Part shown: piece after piece, positions 48,057 through 59,623 of the stretch
Numbering within the stretch: position 1 is the stretch's first letter
Layout: each line of letters starts with the position of its first letter
Source: Erigeron canadensis
Lineage: Eukaryota; Streptophyta; Magnoliopsida; Asterales; Asteraceae
DNA length: 64,000 nt
Direction: 5' to 3'
NCBI RefSeq assembly: GCF_010389155.1
Contig: NC_057766.1
Coordinates: 29,707,516 to 29,771,515 of the forward strand
Notes under the pieces: generated by a model
The model's input: the letters and a program-made list of their open reading frames with translations, nothing else
What the model was told of the DNA's origin: nothing
The model's database searches: none
Made by a program: the position numbers and the translations under genes

Positions 48057-50475
48057 CTAAGAGGACTCGAGAGATTCTTCAAGTAGTTTCTTGGTGAGAG
48101 ATTTAGAGAGTCCCATAACACCATCAGCAGTTCCAACCTACAGTAAAGTATATTGATGGATATAAGTTGTATGGTTCATGATGCACATAATGTGCCATGT
48201 ATATTGATCGAGATTGTTAGGAAGAGACTGACCACAGTGTCTACAAAGGGAGCCGTTAATGGATGTTCAAGCATAAGTCCTCCAGCCACATTAAGAGTCA
48301 CCCCATCATCTACCTACCATACCAACCATGATCAAGATTCAAGACCAAGAAAAATATGCTAATATTGACGAGAGAAATATGTTTTCTATAACATGTAAAA
48401 TTGCAAAAATTTCTTTTTTTATCCTGTTTTTTTATTTAAAATTACTTATATTTGACAGCTGAAATCAATAAAAAGAACTTTTTTTTTGCAAATACAATTA
48501 TCACAAATAACCAAAATTATGATATGGGATTAAGGGTCTAGCAGATGCCTATATGGCTTGTTATTATACTGCAGTTATAAAGCAGTTATAAAGATATCTG
48601 AGAGATTTAGTAAGCAGTCAAACATATCATTTTTTGGTTATTCAACTATAGTTTTCATAGATAGAGAAATGAGTAATGTTTTCTTTTACATTACCAGTCT
48701 ATCAATGACCTCATCTGGTATATCATGGAAATAGACCTGCACCATAAGAATTACCATCCAAATTTAAAAGACACTATAAAGAAGAATCAGCAACATAATT
48801 GCACTACACATATTGCTATCCTGAATTTAACCCTTCCAACGTGATACAGTATGTAGCGTGTTCCTTATTAATTGGTGCCAGAGGTGGCAATTTCGACCCA
48901 TATCTTTTACCATTAATGGGTCAAATGTGTAATGTACTAAATAGAAAGTAAAGGAAACAGGTCAAATGGGTTAAAAGTTTCCAAAAGTGTATGAATGTAT
49001 GATTAATGCATAAAATTTCGAAATTTTTTACTTCTGTAAACATATTTGACACTAACTATGTATCAAAGATCTAAACTTGATGGACAAATAGTGTTTTGGG
49101 ACAACCTGAACTGTACCAAAGATCGCCCCTCCACACTGACTGGTCTATTGGCCACCTTTAGCCTTTCAGGCCTTACAGTTTAAGACTCTTAGAAGTGGAT
49201 GCAGAAAAAAGAAATACCTCCGACCTATCCCATCCTCGTTTCTTGATCCCGGTAGTAAGGTTAGTTATCACTACAGATCCCACAACAATAGCACAGCCAC
49301 CAGAATATCCTAAGAAAGATAACAAGATATCAGGTGTAATTTTGTAGTTTAAAGCACATCCAAAATCTTTAGACTAAAAGTAGTTGGTGACAAGAAAGCT
49401 GAACAAACCTTTGACGAAATGGCGTGCCTCTTCTTTGCTTGATGGTTTTTCTCTAATCGTTCCTTCATACACGACCACCTCAAATTAAACTTTAAATTAG
49501 GTGTACGTAAGGGACTATAACCAAATGTCACTAATTTTAATGTGTGTTTGTTGATAAGCAAATAACTGCAAATTGTCCTTAAGATCTTAAAAGGTATCAT
49601 ATTTTTTGTGACTCTTTGTATGTCATCTTTAAAGGTAGGTCCACATTATTTGCAAGAATAAAACAAGAGATGGATATGAGGCATACTGTGTCAGCAGTTA
49701 TTAGCAATGTTGGGTATGCATTTTCCTCCTTATGGCCTGTAATTCCAAGTCTTGCAATTATAGCATCAGCCTAACGATTTCAGAACAGATTCAGTTCAGT
49801 AATACAATAACCATTCTAACAGATAGATTTTATTCGTCCAAGAACAAAACCAAACGTTGCTGCAAGAAGATCTTTGTCGAATAATAACGCCCAATAATTT
49901 CACTACTATAAAAGCCCAATAATATCACTCATACAAAAGAGAAGCCACCCAAGCTGTGAAACGTATAACTCACGAAGTAAAATTCATGATTGCATTATTT
50001 CGAGTAATTAACAGTTAAATATTTTTTAAGGGTGCTTGGAAGCATATATATTTTTTAAGTGCTTATGATTTAAATAGGCAACACTCAACTGGCTAAAAAT
50101 AAGCCTAAACGTACGGAAAATTTCAAAGTACATTTCGTCTTTCTAACAACGCAATTAGTTTACAAGCACTTGAAAAACGCACTCCTAAACACCCTCTTCG
50201 ATAAATAAACGCAAGAATATACCTTTGCCTCGGCTAAAGTCACTACCAAATCCTCAGGTTTATCCCTCCTAATACTCTTTTCATCAATGTCAGCAGTCTA
50301 AAACACAAAAAAGCAATCAATAGTTAATCAATTTTTTATATAGCATACAATAATTTTATAAAATGTAGCATAATAACAAGAATATTATACAACTGACCAT
50401 AATTGTAAAATCATATCCCATCTCTTTTAATATTTCTCTTCGAGCCATTGAAGAAGAACCTAATATTATCTTCAT
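48057..50475 (-). CDS. Maf-family nucleotide pyrophosphatase
   Basis: Hydrolyses nucleoside triphosphates, probably non-canonical or modified ones, to the monophosphate and PPi; a house-cleaning enzyme. Eight exons on the minus strand: 50475-50398, 50297-50223, 49770-49687, 49478-49409, 49309-49218, 48736-48695, 48313-48233 and 48137-48057. All are GT-AG and in frame, 603 nt, 200 aa, close to Arabidopsis At5g42770. The start MKIILGSSSMARREILKEMG gives the Maf signature, with the triphosphate-binding GSSS...RR at residues 6-13. ITADTVVVYEG holds the catalytic acidic residue D78, REKPSSKEEA the next motif, and GYSGGCAIVVGSV and VAGGLMLEHPL the rest of the fold. An upstream in-frame ATG exists at 50580, but homology starts at M50475; the first ATG could add 35 residues. 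Confidence 0.93.
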
Positions 50476-50787
50476 TTTTGCAACAAACAAAATCATTACA
50501 TTACAATAAACTAAAGAAAACAAAATAAAACAATTCGAAATCTGGGAATTTTTAGAAATTTTGTCTTTTTCCCAATTCAAAATGTTATCTGGGTGTAGTT
50601 AAAAAGACTATCTACCCCCTACCTCCTCATACCTTAGACCATGGCTTAATGAGAAAAGAGGGTATAACAGACCTTAAAATTAGGGTTGGCTGCCATCTTT
50701 GATGTTTCTTCTGCTATGGTTGGTTTCTCTCTCCCTCAGAATTGGAAAGATAACATGTGGACCCAAATGGCGGCAAAACTTGTTTTA

Positions 50788-51048
50788 GGTTTGTCCAAGA
50801 ATGGTCCTTCAACGGGTCGAAACCCGGCCCGACCCGCGAGAGCATGAAAACGTGACCCGTGACCCGGCCCGTGAAGGTTCGGGCGGGTTACGACTTTCCT
50901 TCATACTTTTTCGGTTTTTGCCTTCACCCGACCCGTCCAACCCGTGACCCGCGAAAACACCAAAAGTTTGGCCCGTGACCCGGCCCGTTAGGGCTTCGAA
51001 CCGGTTTCGGGTCAGGCGCGGGTCAACGGTTTTTTTCTCGTCCCTAAG
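50788..51048. repeat. CCCGACCCG-rich repeat
   Basis: A GC-rich block of many GACCCG/CGGGTC copies (GACCCGTGACCCGGCCCGT and similar) in AT-rich surroundings. Ends TTAGGTTTGTCC and GGACGAG..CCTAA hint at a non-autonomous hAT-like element, but the ends are imperfect and no target duplication is clear. Confidence 0.45.
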
Positions 51049-51064
51049 TATGACTATTGTAAAA

Positions 51065-51490
51065 GGAAAGTGATATTTGTGTCACTTTGATTAATTTACT
51101 ACACTGTAAGTATTATAATATAGGGATTAGTTTCCTGGAATGTAACTATCTTTGACCGAATGTCTATAGTAGGAAAAAACTAAAGTTATGTGTATTGTAT
51201 GTAAGCAACTTGAAAAAATGTTTATTGCATGTAAGAAAACATACGTGGCAACCATATACATGTGCCACTTGTCAGATTTTAGTTGGTTGAAACGAAATTC
51301 TTACATACAATAAACATTATTTCAAAGTTGTTTACATACAATACACATAACTTTAGTTATTTCCTACTATAGACATTCATTTAAAGTTTTTTACATTTGA
51401 GGAAACTAATCCCTATAATATGTTGTACAAACAGTCGATGCATAGTTATGGTAAAGTAATCAAGTCATATGGTACTAATATCACTTCCTA
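51065..51490. repeat. Stowaway-like MITE interrupted by a second MITE
   Basis: The outer ends GGAAAGTGATATTTGTG (51065) and ATATCACTTCC (to 51490), with TTGATTAATTTAC inside, match the element at 4869-5001. The middle is interrupted by the foldback element at 51121-51415. Confidence 0.65.
51121..51415. repeat. Foldback MITE, 295 bp, with TAATA flanks
   Basis: Ends TAGGGATTAGTTTCCT and AGGAAACTAATCCCTA are perfect inverted repeats. The arms stay complementary inward: GTTATGTGTATTGTATGTAA against TTACATACAATACACATAAC. TAATA lies on both sides (51116-51120 and 51416-51420). Confidence 0.8.
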
Positions 51491-51824
51491 TTGTAAAATG
51501 GATTTAGTATGTCAATTCATCGACTCAATTGTGTAAACAAAGCAAGATAATATTGGGTTTTTTTTTTGTTGTTATTATACAATCGATATAAGTTTTGCCT
51601 TTTTTCTTTAAGTACGTGTACGTCACAAATGTTTGGAATGAAACTTATGATTTTTTAAAACTAACAATAATTTACCCATAAATGTAGAGAATAGGACATG
51701 TTAGAACAATAAACCATAGATCTTGGTGACATTTGCCTTTTGCATTCCGTTAAATATGAACTTTTTCTTTTATAATGATAAGTGTTACATGTTAATAATT
51801 TGAACCCAATAATGACATCTCAGG

Positions 51825-52625
51825 TAGAGGTGCACAAAAAAACCGGTTAACCTAACCGACCCGAAAATTAACCTATAACCGTAACCGGTTAATAACCGGT
51901 AAGGTACAAACCGGTTATAGGTTACCAATAACCGACGGTTAGTAACCGATTACAACTTTTTAATCAAAACCCGATTATTAACCGGTTAACCAATAACCGG
52001 TTATATTAATAATCGGTTAACCTACCTATATATGGATATATTTAACATTCTAACTGACTAGCGCTTTCTATTTCTGTTTTTCATCCTAACCCAAATACTA
52101 AATCCACCTAAAACCTAAATACCCAAATGGCCAAATAGATCAAACTGAATTACGAATAAAAAAAACCTCAAATCCATCCTATTCATCCTATAAGTTTATT
52201 GACGAATGATACTGCTGCTATCATGTTTCCACTTTCCAGTAAGTTCATGTTTCTGTCAATGGTGTCTAATGCTACTGCTGCTAGACGTCTAGTGCATTAA
52301 CCTTTAATGTAATTATGCCAGTTTATGTAATTCTGCAGATTTGTAATGTTGTTTCTAGTAGGTTCCTTTACGTGTAATTTTGATTTTAGTCTTTGTTCAA
52401 CACTTAATCTTTTGTATCTAATTTTTGGTTAATAAAAACTGAAATAGGTTAACCACTATCGGTTAACCGGTTATTATTAACCGAAATCGGTTTGATCATT
52501 TATGGTTTTTACATATGCAAACCGGTATAGGTTAACCGTAACCGATTATTTTATTTTAAAAAAAAAACCGGTTTCAGTTATTATAAATAAATAACCTAAC
52601 CGGTTAACCTATTTTTGCATCTCTA
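51825..52625. mobile_element. Non-autonomous hAT element, 801 bp
   Basis: Ends TAGAGGTGCACAAAAA and, reversed, TAGAGATGCAAAAATAGG are typical hAT terminal repeats. The 8-mer ATCTCAGG flanks both sides exactly (51817-51824 and 52626-52633), the 8-bp duplication expected of hAT. Both subterminal regions (51840-52030 and 52440-52610) hold many AACCGGTTA palindromes, possible transposase binding sites. The centre is AT-rich without a transposase frame. Confidence 0.9.
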
Positions 52626-52633
52626 ATCTCAGG

Positions 52634-54279
52634 TAACCTAATATTGTCAAACTTGCCAATTATTACATTTGGCACTATCAGGGCCAACCCAATAATAGTC
52701 TTGGGTTAGACACATGTTTAAGGCCCCCTAAGTATTAAAGCCCCCAAATTTTAATACTCGTATATTAGATTAGGTATTCATGAGAGCATAATATAATTAA
52801 GATAATTAAAGTTAGACACCTAAAAAAACAGCCGCTTCATTTTACCTATGTGAAGATCCAAGTATACTTTTTTTGAAAATCTAAGTAACATTACTTTCCT
52901 AGGAAATCGAAAAGTCGATATCTACCATAATTATGACATTCGAAATTATAAAAGATATGTTGGTCATCTTTTAGTTTCAATTCTTTTATCTCTTGTTCTT
53001 TCTGTCCTACTATCTTAAATTACAAGTTATTAGTTGTGTGAACTAATTACTTAATACTTCAACAAGTGAATATCACTTTGAAATATTTGGCATTATGTTT
53101 ATGTACGTGTAGTTCAACATTATGTGACTACAGTACTACACCCTATATAATTTAGTTGAATCCATTACATAGTTCTAATGCAGTGTTGGGGTTGTTGGTT
53201 ATTCATGTGGTTTTTATGTAATATAATTTTTTTTGTTGTGCTTAATAGATATTTTTTGCAACTAGCTGCAGACTTGAAGGTGCTATTAAGCCTCAACATT
53301 CATCTCGCTTAAGGCCCCTAAAATGCTTAATCCGGTCCTGTGCACTATAACGGCCCCTTATGCAGTGATGGAACTTGAACATACTTGTTAGGGGGCGGGA
53401 AAAAAAGGCATACTATATAATTCCGAAAGACACTAATGGGCATAAAAATAAATAAAAAACTCTTATACAACTTAACAACCATGAAGTTTTTAATATTTTT
53501 TTATAGAATTTTAACCAAAATTCTAGACAATTCCTTTGATTACCATGAAGTTATTAGTAAGATTATCGACACACAAATAAACTCTCTTTAAGAAACTACT
53601 AATGGTAATATATAATTTTTGTTTATAAAAGATAGTTTATCTACATACATTAGTTATTTTAAAATCTTTATATGATTTTAAAAGATGTATATATATAACT
53701 TAAATACTAATTCTTCATGTGAAAATAATAGTTTTATGAACTATAATCAAGGTAAACAATAAAAAATAATATAAAATTATAAATGAATTATAAAAGATAT
53801 GATATTATGCTCATAAAATGCATGGAGCTTTTTCTTATTGTTTCTAACTCACACTCATTAATTAGATACTAAACCATTTAAACTAAATATAGATAGATAA
53901 AACATATAATAGATAAATTATTTCTCATGTGTAGCAAGTCAACATACTTTATTTTTGGTAAGCAATGTAAACCTTTATTATTGGCTGAACTACTTATCAT
54001 CGACTGAACCATCGTATTTATATAATTTTTAAGATGAATTAGATAAACTCTATAACAACACTAGACAATTTTAAAGCCTTTGTTCCTTAACAGTTCCGTC
54101 CGTGCCCTTATTTGTTTTTTAGCCACTCATTGGTACTGTGCGTGGACCCAAATACCAACAACTAGCCAAGGATAACCAAAAAATGGTAGGTCCTGTTGAC
54201 GTAAGACATAGCAAGTATCATAAGGTCATTTATATATATATATATTTAACAAAAGGTTTTTTAATAATGGATTAATGGT
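52634..54279. other. Intergenic, no gene seen
   Basis: No supported gene or defined element. Blocks such as AAGGCCCCCTAAGTATT and its near-inverse AAGGCCCCTAAAATGC (about 52721 and 53311) suggest a further degraded element. Confidence 0.5.
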
Positions 54280-54612
54280 TATGATTATTTGAAAATTAAA
54301 ATTTTTTAAAAAATTATAAAATTAGCTAAAACACGGTGTGATATTAAGTTAACACAATATTTTTTAATTTGTTTTTAAAAATTACATTGTGTTAAGTTTA
54401 TATTACAGTGTGCTTGAATAATTTTCTGATTTTCACGTGCTAACAAAAACAACATGTGATTTAAAACTTAACACAATGTGTTTTTAGATCACACAATAAA
54501 AACATATTGTATTTTTATAAAACACAATTAAAACACATTGTGTTAAATTCAGATCACATTGTGTTTTGACCAGTTTTCTAGTTTCAAAAATTATAGTTTT
54601 CAAATAAACATT
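54280..54612. repeat. MITE-like element with ACACAATGTG motifs
   Basis: The left TTATTTGAAAATTAAAATTT and right AAATTATAGTTTTCAAATAA ends are imperfect inverted repeats. Inside, ACACATTGTG/CACAATGTGT palindromes recur at least six times. No target duplication was resolved. Confidence 0.5.
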
Positions 54613-54912
54613 TCACTTTAATAAAATATAATATTACTTTCAGATAGATAGAGTTTGTAACTTGTAGGTCTAAAACGACTTAAAAGAACATATATATTTT
54701 ATTTTCTTAATGAAAGTATTAATATAAATTAGAGCATTTAAGTTATTTGTATTTTTATAAGCTACAATTTACTTCAATTAATGTGTAATTTTAAAATTAC
54801 CCTGATTGATGAAAGAACATAAAATTGATAGGAAAATAAAACTTTTAAGATTGAGATTAAACTTATGAAATAATAATTTTAAGAGAATATAATTTATATA
54901 TATATATATATT

Positions 54913-55100
54913 CGTGTAATGTGACGGGTGGTGATGACAACGACTACTGGTGGAGTTGACGATATCGAGTGATGTAGGTTGATGTAAAAGTAATAGTGAA
55001 ATTGTTTAAAAAGATAAAGACTTAGAGTGTAAGTTAATAAGGTAAAAAGTTTCTAATTTAGTTAATTAAGAGCAAATTAAGTGATTTCTAATAACACCAC
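54913..55100 (-). repeat. Degraded Helitron related to the CTCG group
   Basis: CGTGTAATGTGACGGGTGGT, then GATATCGAGTGATGTAGGTT and GACTTAGAGTGTAAGTTAAT, parallel the elements at 14327 and 41560 in order. The end is too mutated to read. A second, oppositely oriented CCACCACC/CATGACGCGAG block at 55160-55245 may be another copy. Confidence 0.45.
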
Positions 55101-55632
55101 CATTCGTCATTTATCTTCTACGAAAAAATATATATTAGATCAATTATCCTTTACATCGATTACCACCACCATTCGGCACCATCCCCATCCGTCGCCGACA
55201 TCAGCAGACCTCCGTTGCAGTTATTACCGTGGCATGACGCGAGTATCGTGATAGTTGTAATAAATATGTAGAGTCTAGACTAAAAGTAATGCGACCTTAA
55301 ATTGGATTTTTTTTTTTTCAATGTTAAATTTGATTCTGAATATGTTTAAACCAAACGATATCATATTCCAAAATCCAAAATAATTCCCCAAAACCTATGG
55401 GCTTTACCAAGTATCCAGATTTATATGTCCATAGTATTCATTAATCATTCATTATTTAAGTAGTGAGCCTCCAAAAGAAAACAACTAGTAGAGTGACTAA
55501 AGTGAAAAAGGAAGGAAGGAAGGAAAGAAACCCCCAGAATAATCAAACCCATTCATTCCAGTCGCTCCCTAAAAACCAAGTTTTTCGTTTCTCCCCTAAC
55601 TGCTTTTTCTATTGTGATCCATCACACACACT

Positions 55633-55640
55633 TATAAATA
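55633..55640 (+). promoter_or_regulatory. TATA box of the AE7-like gene
   Basis: TATAAATA lies 65 bases before the ATG, so the 5' UTR would be about 35 bases. Confidence 0.65.
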
Positions 55641-55697
55641 CCCATATTATAATAGTGATAATAATAATCATAAGCCACGTAAGATAAAAGAAGAAGG

Positions 55698-57465
55698 ATG
55701 ACTCTAGGTTTGATAAACGCAAACCCGGTAGTCCGTGAAATTAAAGATCGAGTTACTCGACCAGCAGATTCTCATCATGAATCTTCCGCCGTTGATCCTC
55801 TCGATATTTATGATATCCTCCGTTCCCTTTCATTTTTCTTTCTTTATTTGTTTTTATTTATAGTTTGAGCTCATGTATTATACGAGTATTAATTAAGCAA
55901 TATAAAAATAATACGATAGTGTGTTAGTATTAATTTAATTATAATGTTATTTGTGATACTTTGACTTGAGATGGATGGATACATTTTGTACGAGATATAA
56001 GGGATCCGGAACATCCGTATTCCTTGGAACAGCTCAGTGTTTTGTCTGAAGACTCTATCACCGTCGACGAAAAGCTCGGCCGCATTCTGTGAGTTTTTTT
56101 TTTCTTTTTTACATATAATATTATTATACTTTGCATACATTTGTATACTTGAAAGTCGAGATATTCAACTTTCGTATCGCGTGCCAGGGACTAAAAATGT
56201 AGTTATATATATATTGTTGTAATTGAGTTTGAATTTGTAAGGGCGTAAGGTGTAAACTTGTAATTTTATTGGTTCACGAATACCACATACATTTGACTTA
56301 GTGTGTATACAAGATTGTTTCACAATTGTTGATTAGATTCAAAAGTTGGCTATTATTAGCTGTTATTTTGATGCAATGCTGCTTTAATTAATTGTTAGGA
56401 TAACTTTCACCCCAACGATTCAGCACTGCAGTATGGCACCTGTGATCGGTCTATGCCTAAGGGTTAAACTCAAGGATTGTTTCCCTCCACATTTCAAGGT
56501 CAGTCTTTTGGTATGTTTGGCAAAAAGAGCTTATTTTTAAACTAAGTTTTTAAGCTTCTAGCGTTGTTTGGACGACGATTTATGTTCAAATGAATAAGGG
56601 CCATTGAGGGTGCTAGTTTGTTTGTTTCATGTTTTCATTGATGTGGTCCTTCATTGGTAGCCGTATACTCTATATATCATCCATATATTATTTGCAGGTA
56701 GACATCAAAGTAACTCCTGGATCCCATGCAGATGAAGAAGCAGGTAAAGTGCCTATTCTAACCGAATACCAACTACTTATAAGTTGTGTGTTTATTCTGA
56801 TTGTTCTTTTGCAAAACTCGATTTACATACGACTCTTTCTGACCCAATATGAGAGGTTATTCTGCTGAACTCACGAAGATAAAATTGGAATTCGTTTTTG
56901 TAACTTCACTCAAAATGGGACTTATTATGTTGGAACATCAAACCCATTTGACATTAATTTTGACCCATTTGCTTAATTATATATACATCCGTGTGGGTTA
57001 CTTTTATTTTCCAAACGGATCAGTAGCATAATAATGTAAAAAGTTATATAAACCTAAATTACATAATCATATTTATTGAAGTAAATTATAATCTGGGCAA
57101 CAAGTGTTGCCAGTTGACCCAATCCAACCACCCCACTTTGACCCACTACCAATCCATCCTTTTTTCTGCTTCTAGCCATAGCACATAGTTATGAGTTTTT
57201 CCTAAATCACACGCAACTAATTTTTGCTTACTTTTTCAAGCCGCGGCCACTTAGTTTGTACCTGAAAAATGGGTTAATAAGCTTACACTAGCTTTTGACC
57301 ATATTGTAGCACTTGGGTTATCCATTTTTCTATATCATCTTTTTTTTTTTTGGTTTGTTTGCAGTTAACAAGCAGTTAAATGACAAGGAAAGAATTGTGG
57401 CTGCCATGGAAAATCCTAATCTTCGACAACTTGTTGATGAGTGCGTTCAGTCGAGTGAGCTCTAA
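55698..57465 (+). CDS. AE7: AE7/MIP18-type cytosolic Fe-S cluster assembly factor
   Basis: Part of the CIA targeting complex that passes Fe-S clusters to cytosolic and nuclear apoproteins with CIA1 and MET18. Exons 55698-55812, 55983-56088, 56399-56498, 56698-56743 and 57365-57465 make 468 nt, 155 aa; Arabidopsis AE7 is about 157 aa. The start [19 protein letters not shown] and the DUF59 core [20 protein letters not shown], then [11 protein letters not shown], match AE7. C84 in HCS is the family's reactive cysteine. The end is [18 protein letters not shown]. Introns 2-4 are GT-AG. Intron 1 works only as an AT-AC intron (see separate entry): no AG acceptor restores the conserved IYD-FVRDIRD. 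Known: loss in Arabidopsis affects leaf polarity and genome stability. Confidence 0.94.
55813..55982 (+). other. Probable U12-type AT-AC intron 1 of the AE7-like gene
   Basis: The exon ends TAT G and the intron begins ATATCCTCC; the U12 AT-AC donor consensus is ATATCCTTT. The intron ends GGATGGATAC, and the exon resumes AT TTT GTA CGA GAT. Joining gives GAT and the conserved D-F-V-R-D-I-R-D. ACTTTGACTT, about 20 bases before the end, fits the U12 branch-site consensus TCCTTRAC loosely. A GT-AG alternative would have to start outside this window of conserved residues and would break or lengthen the motif. The intron is 170 nt. Confidence 0.85.
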
Positions 57466-59101
57466 TCAATGCCCGCTCTGTTGTACAGTAAGCTTACTTT
57501 GTGGCCTGTGTCGTTTCCAGTAGTAATCCGTCTGCTTTTTTGTATAACAAAATGGTATCTTTTTGAAACATCCGACTAGTTCCATATTTCATGATCGCCC
57601 AATATCCTGTATTGTTCTATCTGGTATTGTTCATAATGCAGTCTTGTGCTATGTTATTGTACTTTTTGGCATTATATGGAGTCTGAGCCATAATATGGGT
57701 AGACGCGATAGCATATATAGTATGGTTCATATTTGTTGGATGTGCCTCACTTGTTGATTCATTCATCCAGAAGTTGGTTATACTCTGTGTCTGTGATGCA
57801 ATGGCAAACATGGATCCCGATACGTGTCGTATTCTGATCACACGTTATGTTTTTTATCACAGCTGTAGCGATAGTTAATCTTTAGTTAAAGCACAGTTGC
57901 ACGGGCCACTAAATCACGAGACAGCCATAGTGATGGAAATGGGGAACATGATACCCACTATGTGTCGTATTCTGATCGTTTTTATTGCCCGGCTATAACG
58001 TTAATTTGTATATAGCTTATAACTAAACCATGCCTCAGTTTGGTTTACCATGATCTGTTTAACATAATTGAGAACAACCAGCTACCTAATGAGACACCTC
58101 TCATTTCATTAGACAAATATATTTCAGTCTTTCCTTGTTATAACACATGATGTTGACACTTTCTTAGTTCATATATTTATAATCGTAATTTTGTCAGTAT
58201 ATCACTTTGTTATTTATTTGACAATCAAAAATGGTTGAAATGATGAACATTTTTTAATTATTTATTTAACTTGTTATATATTTCATTTTATTGTCTTCAT
58301 AATTTTACATATTTATCTAAAGTTGCATAGAGTAGAATAAGTTTTCCTATGTTGTCATAGATTTTCAATTCCGTAATGGTATCCATAATCCATATGTACA
58401 TATAGTAAGGTGTAAATGCTGCTAAAGATGATGTCAGCAACAATTTAGTGTTCGGTGCACTTAAAAAAGGTTATTGTATCGGGTTAACAAAAGGCTGAGG
58501 CCTGTAGCATAAGTATAAATAAACATTAATGGTTCAGTTTGGAGCAGGGTGTCGTGCTTGGGTTGGGTTGGGTTGGGTTGATGGATCGTGGTTTGACGTG
58601 TTGACTAACCCAAATGCAGTGTATATAGTTATCCTGTCAAACATTTAAAACCTTGCCAAGTTCGTATCATAAACTGGATAGTCGGTTCAACTCCTAGTAG
58701 ATTTAAGGTACACCACAAAAAGTTATAAACTGAAATAAATTTAGAAAAACATAAAAATGTGATGGTTATTAGAAGAAAAAAGATAATTTCATAATGATTA
58801 CCATTTTTCATTGATGGTTTTAAACGATTGTAAATATGTTAGAAGTCTTGACCAAATTTAGTTCATCTATTAAACGTGTTAGTCATATATACTCGTTTAC
58901 TACCCAGCCATGCTTAGCCGTAACCCAGACCTGTTTATCTTCGTGTTTGGTTCAAATTGTGTCACGGATTGTGTTAGAAATTGGCACCCTAATTTTGAGA
59001 TTCGTATACGGTATGTCCAAATAAGTTTTTCGCTCCTAGATCTTTTGCGTGCAAATATATGAAAGTTATTATTAAAATACATATATTAAAGTATGAAACA
59101 G
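57466..59101. other. Intergenic between AE7-like and the small-protein gene
   Basis: No gene seen. It contains the 3' UTR of the AE7-like gene (limits unknown). A GGGTTGGGTTGGGTTGGGTT tract lies near 58560. Confidence 0.55.
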
Positions 59102-59109
59102 TATATAAA
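59102..59109 (+). promoter_or_regulatory. TATA box of the 123-aa protein gene
   Basis: TATATAAA lies about 150 bases before the ATG at 59252. It also lies just after an earlier in-frame ATG at 59093, which rules that ATG out as the start. Confidence 0.65.
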
Positions 59110-59251
59110 AGAAGTCACGTCTCCCTCTAGCACGCTGCCAACTAATGTTCTAGTTAAAATTTTGAAGTCAACTCTTGAAGGAATCTATTTATTCTCATTG
59201 AACACGACATTCACTTTTAGAACCCCCAACAAAACCAAAAAAATAAATAAA

Positions 59252-59623
59252 ATGGGTGATTTGATGAACAGAAGCTTCAGGTTTGATGGAAAAAGATCAT
59301 ACTCTTTTGACACAAATAAATTCACCAAGTCCAACACCTTTCGCCGTGAATCCGAGATAGGTTCGTCCCTCTCTTGTCGATTCACGAGTTATGAGAAGCT
59401 TTCTTATTCGATGCGTCTTGCTGATCATGTGGTTGAATCCGACAGTAATCATGGTCATGGCTCCAGGAGTACTAGGAAAGGAGCCTGGAAGTTTGTTACT
59501 AGAATATTTTCGTTGAAGAAAGCTGGCGGTAATTCTTCTCACACACATGTACAGAATATGGAGGTACAGTATTCGTCGAGGCGACCAGATTTGAGCCGAC
59601 GTTGGCCTGTCCAAGGATGGTGA
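59252..59623 (+). CDS. Small basic plant protein, 123 aa, function unknown
   Basis: Single exon. The start is chosen at 59252 because it follows the TATA box and a leader of roughly 115 bases; the longer frame opens upstream of the TATA box. The protein begins MGDLMNRSFRFDGKRSYSFD. It is rich in Ser, Arg and Lys, has no signal peptide or membrane segment, and carries a basic patch TRKGAWKFVTRIFSLKK in the middle-to-late part. It ends SSRRPDLSRRWPVQGW. The Trp-rich end and the RSYSFD start look like conserved motifs, and I believe short plant proteins with a similar end exist, but I cannot name a function. Codon use and sequence composition look protein-coding. Confidence 0.75.
   Translation: MGDLMNRSFRFDGKRSYSFDTNKFTKSNTFRRESEIGSSLSCRFTSYEKLSYSMRLADHVVESDSNHGHGSRSTRKGAWKFVTRIFSLKKAGGNSSHTHVQNMEVQYSSRRPDLSRRWPVQGW

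Noticed and set aside
2042..55250. GGTGGTGG/CCACCACC blocks as coding Gly- or His-rich proteins
   Set aside because: They recur at the ends of short Helitron-like elements with no start, splice or codon signal.
59093..59251. Earlier in-frame ATG for the 123-aa protein
   Set aside because: It lies upstream of the TATA box, so it would not be transcribed from that promoter, and the added residues do not resemble the conserved part.
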